Shown one piece after another: positions 6,879 to 14,767 of a stretch of DNA of 23,758 bases (position 1 is the first letter of the stretch; the number at the start of each line of letters is the position of its first letter). A model generated the notes under the pieces. The model was given only the letters and a program-made list of their open reading frames with translations. It did no database searches and had not been told where the DNA came from. The stretch comes from an uncultured Methylotenera sp. (GTDB lineage: Bacteria; Pseudomonadota; Gammaproteobacteria; Burkholderiales; Methylophilaceae): NCBI RefSeq assembly GCF_946479685.1, contig NZ_CAMLGS010000032.1, positions 1-23,758 on the forward strand. The letters are read 5' to 3'. A program made the translations under genes and the position numbers.

Positions 6879-8570
6879 GTGCTTAAACTCAAACTACTGC
6901 TAAACCAGCAACTGGCAAATATCACTCGCAGACTGCATAACAACTTTTATTTATATTTGAGCGCACTGCTCACGGTGTTGGTTTTATTAGACGCCAGCGT
7001 GTTTCATGTGGGTGAAAACATGCGCGACCGTGCGTTTGACATGATGGTAAAAAATCGAGTCATGGTACCGAAACCAGACCCTGACATTGTGATTGTGGAC
7101 ATCAACGAAGCCTCGTTAAGCGCCATGTCTGCTGAGTATGGCCGCTGGCCTTGGCCTAGACAGGTGCTGGGCGAGTTTTTAGAAAACATCGAAGCGCAGC
7201 AACCTAAAGCAGTGGTGTTTGATATTTTGTTTAGTGATCCGGACATTTACAACCCGGATAGTGACGCTTACTTCAACGAGGTAATTGCTGGTACAAAAAA
7301 CACCTTTTTCCCCATGCTGCGTTTAGCTGAGGCAAGTGATAATTTAAGCCAAGTCACACCCAATATGATTCCCGGCATTAAACGTACCGGCTTAGATCAG
7401 ACAGGCGAAACCAAGCCGATTGCGATTGTTTTGCCGCATTTAGAAGCAGCACTCAACTCCGGGCACTTGGGAACACACAATATTTACCCGGATAAAGACG
7501 GCATCGTGCGCGAGTACAAACTCTGGCATGATGAAAGCGGCTGGATACTGCCCTCCTTGCCACTGGCAGTCGCTAACTTCAGCAAAACAAATTCCGATGC
7601 ATTACCGCAAAACATGCTCATCAACTGGCGTGGCAAACCGTTTACCTACCAATTCGTCACCTTTAGCGATGTTTACGCTGACATGGCAAGCAAGGTAAAA
7701 AAACGTCCGGCGCATGAGTTTAAAGACAAAATAGTGATTATTGGCTCTACCGCACCATCACTATTTGACCTGAAAGCCACAGCCATGGCCAAAGCTCACC
7801 CTGGTGTGGAGATATTGGCAACTGCGATTGATAACGTTAAGCACGATGATTATTTAAAAGTTTGGCGCGGCAAAACGCCATACATCCTCATGAGCTTGGC
7901 CTTAGTCTGGCTCACGGCACTAGCCTTTTTCCGTAATGTAGATCGCGACAAAGTGACTAGAGTTTTTAGTAGTAGCCAGATCATATTGATTACGCTGTCT
8001 TACTTAGCAATTAACTTCACCAATACCTACCTGGACTTAACTGGCCCGATCACTTGGGCCGTGCTGTATTTCAGTGTGGCCAAGATATACGCATTAGCTA
8101 ACGACCGGGCGATGCAGCGCTTGCTCGCCAACGACGTAGAATCAGGTAAGAAAGGTGCAGCCATTTTGCTGATGCCGATTATGTTTGAAACACGAGAACC
8201 ATTAAGCGATAGCCTGCTCAAAAAGTTACAGTTTAAAATTGAGCAACGCACCCAGCGACACGCCACGGTGGAGATTTTAAAAGGCACGCAAAGCGGCATA
8301 TGGGGATTGTTTAGTGACATGATTATTGTAAGCTGGGCGTACGCACACGATAATGAAGCAGAAGCCAGCCAAGCCATGCTACAAGCAACACAGCTTGGCT
8401 CACAGCTGAGCCAACTGATACAAGGCACAGGTATTCCTGAAGATACAACTGCGCGTTATACGCTGCATAACGGTACATTAAACACAGAAAAGCCGATGGC
8501 AAACCAATGGCGCGGTTTGTTTGCTCAAGCCATTATCAAGTTAGATATTTTAGAAGGTGAGAACCAATGA
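6879..8570 (+). CDS. CHASE2-domain membrane sensor protein with unassigned C-terminal cytoplasmic domain
   Basis: The protein has 563 residues. A membrane segment at about 24-43 precedes an extracytoplasmic CHASE2 domain (about 45-330). Its hallmark blocks are RAFDMMVKNR, PDPDIVIVDINEASL (67-80), GRWPWPRQVL (88-97) and KAVVFDILFSDPD (110-122), and the domain ends with KIVIIGSTAPSLFDLKATAM (284-303). Three further membrane segments lie near 334-352, 366-384 and 388-406. CHASE2 usually senses an unknown periplasmic signal and passes it to a nucleotide cyclase, histidine kinase or Ser/Thr kinase. Here the final 155 residues match none of these that I recognise. The start is GTG with TAGG about 7-10 bases upstream. 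The stop overlaps the next gene (ATGA), so the two are translationally coupled. Confidence 0.88.
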   Translation: MLKLKLLLNQQLANITRRLHNNFYLYLSALLTVLVLLDASVFHVGENMRDRAFDMMVKNRVMVPKPDPDIVIVDINEASLSAMSAEYGRWPWPRQVLGEFLENIEAQQPKAVVFDILFSDPDIYNPDSDAYFNEVIAGTKNTFFPMLRLAEASDNLSQVTPNMIPGIKRTGLDQTGETKPIAIVLPHLEAALNSGHLGTHNIYPDKDGIVREYKLWHDESGWILPSLPLAVANFSKTNSDALPQNMLINWRGKPFTYQFVTFSDVYADMASKVKKRPAHEFKDKIVIIGSTAPSLFDLKATAMAKAHPGVEILATAIDNVKHDDYLKVWRGKTPYILMSLALVWLTALAFFRNVDRDKVTRVFSSSQIILITLSYLAINFTNTYLDLTGPITWAVLYFSVAKIYALANDRAMQRLLANDVESGKKGAAILLMPIMFETREPLSDSLLKKLQFKIEQRTQRHATVEILKGTQSGIWGLFSDMIIVSWAYAHDNEAEASQAMLQATQLGSQLSQLIQGTGIPEDTTARYTLHNGTLNTEKPMANQWRGLFAQAIIKLDILEGENQ

Positions 8571-9085
8571 AACATTACTTAAAACAAGCACTCCTCATCA
8601 GTAGTTTAGTGCCCCTACTGTACACAGGCATCAGTACAGCTGCCGAACAAGGCAGTGCACTTAAGAATGACAGCCTACGCAGTGAGCCATTTGCCGATGC
8701 AAAAGTCACAGGCAGCTTCGCACGTGGCGATAATTTAGAAATCATCAAAAAGCAAGGCGCTTGGTTGCAAGTAAAGTCTGCAAAAGGCTCAGGCTGGGTG
8801 CGTTTACTTTCGGTAAAACGTGGCGCTGCCACTAGCAGCAACCAGGCAGCCGGCGTGCTTGCTGTAGCTAGTGGCCGAGCCGGCACCGGGCAAGTGGTTT
8901 CTACCACCGGTGTACGCGGCCTGAGTGAGCAAGAATTAAAAGCCGCTAAATTTAATGAAGAAGAAGTAAAAACACTGGAAAGCTATACATTAAGTGCAGA
9001 TAAGGGGCGCGCTTTTGCCAAGGCTGGCAATTTGAACAGCATTGCATTTAAGAACTTAAAAGAAGCGAAAGGCGGTACTCAATGA
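8567..9085 (+). CDS. Secreted bacterial SH3-domain protein
   Basis: The protein has 172 residues. A signal peptide covers about 1-26 (basic start, hydrophobic core, cleavage near STAA/E). It is followed by an SH3-like (SH3b) fold at about 30-88, with NDSLRSEPFADAKV, GSFARGDNLEI, GAWLQVKS and GSGWVRLLSV as its strands. A low-complexity Ala/Gly/Ser linker leads to a conserved-looking C-terminal segment starting at TTGVRGLSEQELKAAKF and ending near SIAFKNL (about 116-165). SH3b domains commonly bind peptidoglycan or peptides in the periplasm. The gene overlaps both neighbours by ATGA, which points to balanced production with the CHASE2 sensor and the M48 protease. Its binding partner is unknown. 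Confidence 0.82.
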   Translation: MKHYLKQALLISSLVPLLYTGISTAAEQGSALKNDSLRSEPFADAKVTGSFARGDNLEIIKKQGAWLQVKSAKGSGWVRLLSVKRGAATSSNQAAGVLAVASGRAGTGQVVSTTGVRGLSEQELKAAKFNEEEVKTLESYTLSADKGRAFAKAGNLNSIAFKNLKEAKGGTQ

Positions 9086-10035
9086 ACCCAAACCCAACTT
9101 TGAGCAGCACCATGTCTACTAACAAACACCGCCTACTCTCTACCCTACTAGCGTCAGCATTAGGGCTAATGAGCCTACAAAGTGCCGCTTTTGATATCAA
9201 AGGCGCACTAAAAGACGCAGTAGAAAAAGAAATTGGCCAGCAGACTGACAGCCAAAACACGCCAGCCAACAGCACTACTGATAGTACAAAATCAAGCAAT
9301 GCAGCAACCAGTGAAGCAACTGCATTTAACTGGAAAAACCCCAGCACCGCAGAAGAAATCAGCTTAGGACGAGAAATTGCAGGCAACCTATTGGGCGCAG
9401 CCCCTTTAGTAAAGGACGCTGCGCTGCAAAAGTACGTAAACTCTGTTGGACGCTGGGTTGCCTCGCAATCTGAACGCCCCGAACTGCCTTGGCGTTTTGG
9501 CGTAATTGAGAGTGATGACTTGAATGCCTTTGCCGCACCTGGTGGCTACATCATGCTGACCAAAGGCTTATATAAAAAGCTGAAAAATGAAGCACAGCTT
9601 GCCGGTGTGTTAGGGCATGAAATTGCGCATGTGGTTAAGAAACACCAGCTCAAAGTACTGCAAAAGCAACAGTTACTGAGCATGGGCGCTGGTTTGTTAA
9701 GTGACAAGTACGCAAAAGACAACGCACTCGTGAGCAAAGCCATCGGCAGCGGTGCAGAAATCAGTGCTCGTAGTTTGGATAAATCTGCCGAATATGAAGC
9801 TGACCGCTTAGGCTTAAGTTACGCCACACGTGCTGGTTATGATCCATACGGTTTAACAGACGTATTGCAAACACTAGGTCAATCTGGCAATAACGATGCC
9901 AGCGTTGCCTTATTGTTTAAAACCCACCCTCACCCAGATGAAAGACTGACAGCATTGAGTGAATCTGTAGGCACGCAGCTAGATAAAATATCCGGTGGTA
10001 AAACGCTGGAAAATAGATTTTATGTACTGAAATAA
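9082..10035 (+). CDS. Secreted M48-family zinc metalloprotease (BepA/LoiP-like)
   Basis: The protein has 317 residues. A signal peptide ends near SLQSAAF (about residue 37); an internal ATG at residue 11 is an alternative start, but the first ATG overlaps the SH3 gene stop and fits coupling. A Ser/Thr/Asn-rich linker (about 53-80) precedes the M48 catalytic domain. The zinc site is visible: His179 and His183 in GHEIAH, and Glu237 in SAEYEADRLG. THPHPDERL (281-289) matches the conserved His-Pro motif after the active site in BepA-like enzymes. NAFAAPGGYIMLTKGL (148-162) is also typical. These proteases degrade or mature outer-membrane proteins in the periplasm. It is the last gene of the trio and is followed by a strong stem-loop at 10147. 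Confidence 0.92.
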   Translation: MNPNPTLSSTMSTNKHRLLSTLLASALGLMSLQSAAFDIKGALKDAVEKEIGQQTDSQNTPANSTTDSTKSSNAATSEATAFNWKNPSTAEEISLGREIAGNLLGAAPLVKDAALQKYVNSVGRWVASQSERPELPWRFGVIESDDLNAFAAPGGYIMLTKGLYKKLKNEAQLAGVLGHEIAHVVKKHQLKVLQKQQLLSMGAGLLSDKYAKDNALVSKAIGSGAEISARSLDKSAEYEADRLGLSYATRAGYDPYGLTDVLQTLGQSGNNDASVALLFKTHPHPDERLTALSESVGTQLDKISGGKTLENRFYVLK

Positions 10036-10146
10036 CAGTAATGTATTGAGGTGAATGATCGCCATGCACACACTACGCAAATTGTTCTTATTGAATGGTG
10101 TATGTGCCAACAACACCAATAAACAAAGCAAGTTTAGTGTGGCAAT

Positions 10147-10180
10147 ACCGTTTTGTTTGATCCTCCTCAAACAAAACGGT
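10147..10180 (+). terminator. Perfect 14-bp stem-loop after the M48 gene, possible terminator or 3' structure
   Basis: ACCGTTTTGTTTGA (10147-10160) and TCAAACAAAACGGT (10167-10180) are exact inverted copies separated by the loop TCCTCC; a flanking T-A pair extends the stem to 15. No run of T follows, only AATTATTGATTT, so a classical Rho-independent terminator is doubtful, although the stem itself is very stable. It lies 112 bases after the M48 stop and just before the ppk2 promoter, so it most likely stabilises or ends the upstream transcript. Confidence 0.6.
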
Positions 10181-10198
10181 AATTATTGATTTAGCTGT

Positions 10199-10234
10199 TT
10201 GACATCTCAATACGTAAGGATAAAAATGTCCTTA
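10199..10234 (+). promoter_or_regulatory. Candidate ppk2 promoter with an overlapping inverted repeat
   Basis: A perfect -35 hexamer TTGACA (10199-10204) is followed after 16 bases by TAAAAA (10221-10226) as the -10, so transcription would start near 10233. An inverted repeat, TAAGGA (10215-10220) and TCCTTA (10229-10234), brackets the -10 box exactly and could be an operator or a short leader hairpin. The ppk2 Shine-Dalgarno sequence AGGAG is at 10243-10247, 8 bases before the ATG. Confidence 0.55.
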
Positions 10235-10255
10235 TAGATTGTAGGAGATTGTTTT

Positions 10256-11434
10256 ATGGCTACGAAACAAAAAGACATTAAACCTGGCGGCGCATTAAAA
10301 GAAACTATCGCCAAACTCACTAACAGCCCTTCAAGAAAACGTAAGGTGTCATCAGGTGATATCGCGCCTGACACCACCACTGTGAGTAGCATTGAAAACT
10401 ACGCAGTGAGTGAAAGTATCGATGCGGCACAAGGCGCAAAAATCGAAGCAGTACAGGATATTATTCAACGTATTTCCGGCAATGACTTATCAACACTACC
10501 TGAAGCATTGCACATCATACTCAAAGGCGCCTCCCCTGATGATGCCGCTGCGCTAAGCAAGGCTCTCACGGTGATTAAGGACAGCAAGACCATCAAAGCA
10601 CGGTTACGCAATGACCAAGCCTTAGCCAAAGACTGGCGCGACGGTGGCTACCCTTATCAAAACCTGTTGTCACGTAAGTCTTACGAGAAACAAAAATATC
10701 GCCTGCAAGTAGAATTATTAAAACTGCAAGCTTGGGTAAAAGAAACCGGCCAGCGCGTGGTTATTTTGTTTGAAGGGCGCGATGCAGCGGGCAAAGGCGG
10801 CACCATCCGCCGCTTCATGGAGCACCTTAATCCACGTGGTGCACGTGTAGTCGCGCTGGAAAAGCCCAGCGAAGTTGAACGTGGCCAATGGTATTTCCAA
10901 CGCTATGTTTCACAATTACCTACCGCTGGTGAAATCGTGTTGTTTGACCGCTCATGGTACAACCGCGCTGGTGTCGAGCGTGTCATGGGCTTTTGTAACA
11001 ACGATGAATACCTTGAGTTTATGCGCCAAGCTCCAGACTTTGAGCGCAATCTGACCAGGTGCGGCATTCATGTGATTAAGTTCTGGTTCTCTGTGAGCCG
11101 CTCAGAACAGCGCAGACGCTTCAAAGAGCGTGAAATGCACCCACTCAAACAATGGAAACTGAGCCCGATTGATTTAGCATCACTTGATAAATGGGATGAC
11201 TACACCAAAGCCAAAGAGGCGATGTTCTTTCATACTGACACCGCTGATTCACCGTGGACGGTCATCAAGTCTGACTGTAAAAAACGGGCGCGCCTCAACG
11301 CTATGCGCTATGTACTGCACAAACTACCCTATGCCAACAAAGACATTGAAGCTATCGGCAATTTAGACCCGCTACTGGTGGGACGTGCGCATATTGTGTA
11401 TGAGCGTGGTGAACACAACCACATTATTCTCTAA
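10256..11434 (+). CDS. ppk2: Polyphosphate kinase 2 family protein (class I-like)
   Basis: The protein has 392 residues, about 100 more than a minimal PPK2, because of a basic and then acidic N-terminal extension of about 130 residues. The kinase core shows Walker A FEGRDAAGKGGT (172-183), Walker B VLFDRSWYNRAGVERVMGF (228-246) and the lid region RFKEREMHPLKQWKLSP. WDDYTKAKEAMF and SPWTVIKSDCKKRARLNAMR follow. PPK2 enzymes transfer phosphate between polyphosphate and nucleoside di- or monophosphates; the single-domain architecture and sequence suggest a class I enzyme acting on NDPs, but class assignment by eye is tentative. A strong ribosome binding site precedes the ATG. The gene is monocistronic, facing the minus-strand gene at 11568. 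Confidence 0.93.
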   Translation: MATKQKDIKPGGALKETIAKLTNSPSRKRKVSSGDIAPDTTTVSSIENYAVSESIDAAQGAKIEAVQDIIQRISGNDLSTLPEALHIILKGASPDDAAALSKALTVIKDSKTIKARLRNDQALAKDWRDGGYPYQNLLSRKSYEKQKYRLQVELLKLQAWVKETGQRVVILFEGRDAAGKGGTIRRFMEHLNPRGARVVALEKPSEVERGQWYFQRYVSQLPTAGEIVLFDRSWYNRAGVERVMGFCNNDEYLEFMRQAPDFERNLTRCGIHVIKFWFSVSRSEQRRRFKEREMHPLKQWKLSPIDLASLDKWDDYTKAKEAMFFHTDTADSPWTVIKSDCKKRARLNAMRYVLHKLPYANKDIEAIGNLDPLLVGRAHIVYERGEHNHIIL

Positions 11435-11517
11435 GCGCTGTATTGATTGGCTGGAAAACTGCATGCTTGAAGGCTGAGCACTTGAAAATTGACCAGCCAT
11501 AAGATTAGAACCTAGAA

Positions 11518-11547
11518 GGCTCACACCAAGCTTAGGTGTTAAGAGCC
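11518..11547. terminator. Interrupted hairpin between convergent genes
   Basis: GGCTC-ACACC (11518-11527) pairs with GGTGT (11535-11539) and GAGCC (11543-11547), with a TAA bulge. It lies between the convergent ppk2 and PerM-like genes and could serve either strand. No T tract follows on the plus strand, so it is a weak call. A second long-range pair, TGGCTGG (11448-11454) and CCAGCCA (11493-11499), lies just after the ppk2 stop. Confidence 0.35.
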
Positions 11548-11567
11548 CTCAGTAATATAAGCTACCG

Positions 11568-12611
11568 TTATATCAACTCACGCACACGTAGCTCGGCTTT
11601 GATGTAGGCATAGTAAATAGGCGCCGCCACTATGCCTATCAACCCGAACGCCGCTTCCATACACAACATGGCGATTAGCAACTCCCATGCATTGGCACGA
11701 ATCTGCCCACCGACAATACGCGCGTTTAAGAAGTACTCAAACTTATGAATAATTACCAGGTACAGCAAAGATCCCAGCGCCACTGCCAGCGTTTGGCTTA
11801 AACTCACCACCACGATCACAGCGTTGGAAATCAGGTTACCAATCACCGGAATCAACCCTACCACAAAAGTAATCGCAATCATGGTTTTTACCAAGGGCAA
11901 ATGGATCCCCATCAAAGGCAATACCACTGCCAGATACATGCCCGTGAAAAACGTATTGATAGCAGAGATGCGAATTTGCGCAAACACCACGCGCTTAAAG
12001 GCATCACTTAACAGTGCGCAGCGCATGTAGAGCGCGCCGGCAAACGGTTTAAAATGTTCAACGGACACCGCCTCGCGTAGCGCCAGCATGCCACCGATAA
12101 TCATGCCGATTAGAATATGTGCGGTAACACGCCCAGCCTCTTTACCCACCACTTGTAGCTCGCCGGCATGCGTACGCAACCATGTAGTTAGCATCTCTTT
12201 AAATGTCAGCGCATCTGCTGGCAAATGCGTGAGCAACCAGCTCGGTAGTATTTTTTTCGAGTCTTCTAGAATTTGTGCCATTTTGGCTAACAGCACGGTG
12301 AGGCTGCCAGCATCAGAGCGTAAAAATGCCGTTAACCCAGCACCAGCTAACGACAGCAAGCTCACGATGATAAACACTAGAATGCCCACCGCCCAAAACT
12401 TAGAGTAATTGTTTTGACGTTTGCTAGGAAACTTGCGTGAAATATAAGGCGTGAGCATGTGTACCAGCTGATACACCAGCAAACCAGCCAACAGTGCAGG
12501 TAACAGGCTAAATTTAAGCACAAAGAACAAGGCAAACCCAGTCAACAGCCAAGCTGAAATGTCATAGCCAGTTGCATTGGCAACCAATGATTCCTGCGTT
12601 TTATTAGCCAT
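11568..12611 (-). CDS. AI-2E family transporter / PerM-type membrane protein
   Basis: This 347-residue integral membrane protein has about seven or eight hydrophobic segments. Two lie in the first 55 residues, one near 72-95, one near 165-180, then a cluster from about 210 to the end. The family blocks are GLIPVIGNLISN, FVVGLIPVIG, and near the C-terminus the stretch from LNARIVGGQI through GLIGIVAAPIYYAYIKAEL. Family members (PF01594) include the putative AI-2 exporter TqsA, PerM and Na+/H+ antiporter-like proteins, so the substrate cannot be inferred. It lies 70 bases after yigZ in the same direction, with a weak hairpin between; it may have its own promoter. Confidence 0.85.
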   Translation of the reverse strand: MANKTQESLVANATGYDISAWLLTGFALFFVLKFSLLPALLAGLLVYQLVHMLTPYISRKFPSKRQNNYSKFWAVGILVFIIVSLLSLAGAGLTAFLRSDAGSLTVLLAKMAQILEDSKKILPSWLLTHLPADALTFKEMLTTWLRTHAGELQVVGKEAGRVTAHILIGMIIGGMLALREAVSVEHFKPFAGALYMRCALLSDAFKRVVFAQIRISAINTFFTGMYLAVVLPLMGIHLPLVKTMIAITFVVGLIPVIGNLISNAVIVVVSLSQTLAVALGSLLYLVIIHKFEYFLNARIVGGQIRANAWELLIAMLCMEAAFGLIGIVAAPIYYAYIKAELRVRELI

Positions 12612-12660
12612 ATTTACCTACATAAATCACTTAAATATACGGGTTAAATAACAGTCATCT

Positions 12661-12686
12661 ATTAAGTAAGCAACCGCTTAATTAAT
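12661..12686 (-). terminator. Weak hairpin at the end of yigZ
   Basis: ATTAAGTAAGC (12661-12671) and GCTTAATTAAT (12676-12686) form an 11-bp stem with one G-A mismatch and an AACC loop. It overlaps the last bases of the yigZ stop codon. The stem is AT-rich and has no clear T tract on the minus strand, so termination would be partial at best. Confidence 0.3.
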
Positions 12687-13254
12687 AGTTTTTAATCGAA
12701 AACCGATTCACAAAGTCAGCCACATCCGCCGCTGGTAATGAAACAATCAAATCTATATTCTCATTAAAAGCTTTATCCAAGATAGCACCATTACATTTTG
12801 ATAATGCTTTTGTGAGGTAATCCATTTGATTATAGGCAATAGTCAGCTTTACCGCTTTCATCTCCACATAATCCGCCACCTTAGTTGCATCCAATGCCAG
12901 TTTAGCCGTGCCACCATAAGCGCGCGCCAAGCCACCAGTGCCTAGATTAACCCCTCCGTAATACCGAATCACCCCAACACAAGCGTTGATGAGATTACGC
13001 CCTTCTAGCAGTTTTAACACTGGCATACCAGCCGTGCCAGAAGGCTCGCCCGCGTCTGAAAAACGTTGCACGATGCCATCTTCAGTTTTTAACCTGAAGG
13101 CATAAGCTAAGTGATGCGCAGTTGGGTGCTTAGCCGCAAAAGCACGTAAAGCCATACCCACTTCTCGCTCAGAACTACACGGCACGGCCATCGCAATAAA
13201 ACGTGACTTAGTAATGGTTTGCTCCGCAAACCCGGTTTCTATTAATATTTGCAA
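12682..13254 (-). CDS. yigZ: YigZ/IMPACT family protein
   Basis: The protein has 190 residues. The N-terminal UPF0029/IMPACT domain shows TKSRFIAMAVPCSS, HPTAHHLAYAFRL, RFSDAGEPSGTAGMPVLKLL and NACVGVIRYYGGVNLGTGGLARAYGG (about 16-120), followed by a smaller C-terminal domain. The eukaryotic homologue IMPACT acts on the GCN1/GCN2 stress pathway; the bacterial role is unsettled. The start is TTG directly after the TAG of the upstream HerA-like gene (TAGTTG), with no in-frame ATG near, so translation is probably coupled to that gene. Confidence 0.9.
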   Translation of the reverse strand: MQILIETGFAEQTITKSRFIAMAVPCSSEREVGMALRAFAAKHPTAHHLAYAFRLKTEDGIVQRFSDAGEPSGTAGMPVLKLLEGRNLINACVGVIRYYGGVNLGTGGLARAYGGTAKLALDATKVADYVEMKAVKLTIAYNQMDYLTKALSKCNGAILDKAFNENIDLIVSLPAADVADFVNRFSIKNY

Positions 13255-14703
13255 CTACTTACGCCCGCCTAAAATGCTACCCAAAATACCACGAATAATT
13301 TGCCTGCCTAATTGTGAGCCTATGGCACGTGCAGCACTTTTGGCAGCAGCCTCTAATATGCTGCCAGCGCGACTCATGGTTTCGCTCTTAACTGAAGTTT
13401 CAGTCGCTTCATCCTCAGCTTTTAATGCTACCTGCGCGTTCAAAATTTCATAAGCAGACTCACGGTCCACCTGTTTTTCGTAAACATTATTCAGAATAGA
13501 TGTGCGAATTGTTTCAATACGCTCAGCATCGGTTGCTGGGCCAACACGACTGCCTGGTGGGCACACAAAGGTACGCTCCACCGGTGTGGGAATCCCCTTT
13601 TCATCCAGGAAAGAAACTAGCGCCTCACCAACCCCTAACTCAGTAATCACACTTTCTACATCAAGCTTTGGATTCACCCTAAAGGTCGTAGCGGCAGACT
13701 TCACTGCCTTTTGATCTCTTGGTGTAAATGCGCGCAAAGCGTGCTGCACACGGTTGCCCAATTGCCCCAGCACCGCATCAGGAATATCCAATGGGTTTTG
13801 GCTCACAAAATACACACCCACCCCTTTGGAGCGAATCAGGCGCACCACTTGCTCAATTTTTTCCAGCAGCACCGCCGGTGCGTCATTAAATAACAAGTGC
13901 GCTTCGTCAAAGAAGAACACCAACTTCGGTTTATCCAAGTCACCTGCTTCCGGCAGTTTTTCAAACAGTTCGGACAGCAGCCACAACAGCAAGGTTGCAT
14001 AGATACGTGGTGAGTTAAATAGCTTGTCACTCATCAGGATATTAACAACCCCATGCCCCTGTGCATCGGTCTGCATCAAGTCATCCAGGTTAAGTGCAGG
14101 CTCACCAAACAACATATCCGCACCTTGTGTCTCCAGCTGTAGCAATGCACGCTGTACCGCACCCACACTCGCTGCAGAGATATTGCCATACTGCGCTTGG
14201 TATTCTGCAGAGTTTTCCGAGGCATGCTGCATCATCGCGCGCAAATCTTTCAAATCCAGCAGCAACCAGCCTTTATCATCGGCAATTTTAAATACAGCGT
14301 TAAGCACACCAGCTTGCACTTCGTTCAGATTCAGTAATCGCGCAAGCAATAAGGGGCCCATTTCGGCAATGGTGGTCCGTACCGGATGCCCTTTCTCACC
14401 AAACATATCCCAAAAGGTGACTGGGCATTTGGCATAGCTAAAATCAGAAAGTGCTAATTGCTGCATCCTAGCCTCAACGCGCGCATTGCCACCGCCCTGT
14501 TGCGACATACCCGACAAGTCGCCTTTCACATCAGCCATGAACACTGGCACCCCATTTTTGGAGAAACCTTCTGCCAATGTCTGCAACGTAACGGTTTTAC
14601 CGGTACCAGTAGCACCGGCAATCAGGCCATGACGGTTTGCCATTCTAGGCAAGATAACGCTGGAAACTTCATTATTTTTTGCAATTAAAATGGGGTTAGC
14701 CAT
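13255..14703 (-). CDS. HerA/DUF853-type ATPase (YjgR-like helicase)
   Basis: The protein has 482 residues. Walker A GATGTGKT is at 30-37, [11 protein letters not shown] at 55-65, [29 protein letters not shown] near 96-124, and Walker [10 protein letters not shown] at 261-269. It continues with [37 protein letters not shown] near 294-330. This is the DUF853 branch of the HerA/FtsK ATPases; members are annotated as putative helicases, but the substrate is not established. The C-terminus is Gly/Arg-rich with a repeated IL-GSI-type ending. It is directly abutted by yigZ downstream and lies 64 bases after the DUF302 gene. Confidence 0.88.
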   Translation of the reverse strand: MANPILIAKNNEVSSVILPRMANRHGLIAGATGTGKTVTLQTLAEGFSKNGVPVFMADVKGDLSGMSQQGGGNARVEARMQQLALSDFSYAKCPVTFWDMFGEKGHPVRTTIAEMGPLLLARLLNLNEVQAGVLNAVFKIADDKGWLLLDLKDLRAMMQHASENSAEYQAQYGNISAASVGAVQRALLQLETQGADMLFGEPALNLDDLMQTDAQGHGVVNILMSDKLFNSPRIYATLLLWLLSELFEKLPEAGDLDKPKLVFFFDEAHLLFNDAPAVLLEKIEQVVRLIRSKGVGVYFVSQNPLDIPDAVLGQLGNRVQHALRAFTPRDQKAVKSAATTFRVNPKLDVESVITELGVGEALVSFLDEKGIPTPVERTFVCPPGSRVGPATDAERIETIRTSILNNVYEKQVDRESAYEILNAQVALKAEDEATETSVKSETMSRAGSILEAAAKSAARAIGSQLGRQIIRGILGSILGGRK

Positions 14704-14767
14704 GTAGTGATTACCTAAACTTTAGTATTAAACGTTAATAAATAGTGATGACAGATTAAGGGCGATT

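Noticed and set aside
8100..8570. Adenylate/guanylate cyclase domain on the CHASE2 protein
   Set aside because: Expected from family habit, but the metal-binding Asp motif and the substrate-specifying residues were not found in the sequence.
9979..10170. Antisense reading frame of 63 codons across the M48 end and the gap before ppk2
   Set aside because: It runs through the perfect hairpin, has no family features and overlaps a real gene on the other strand.
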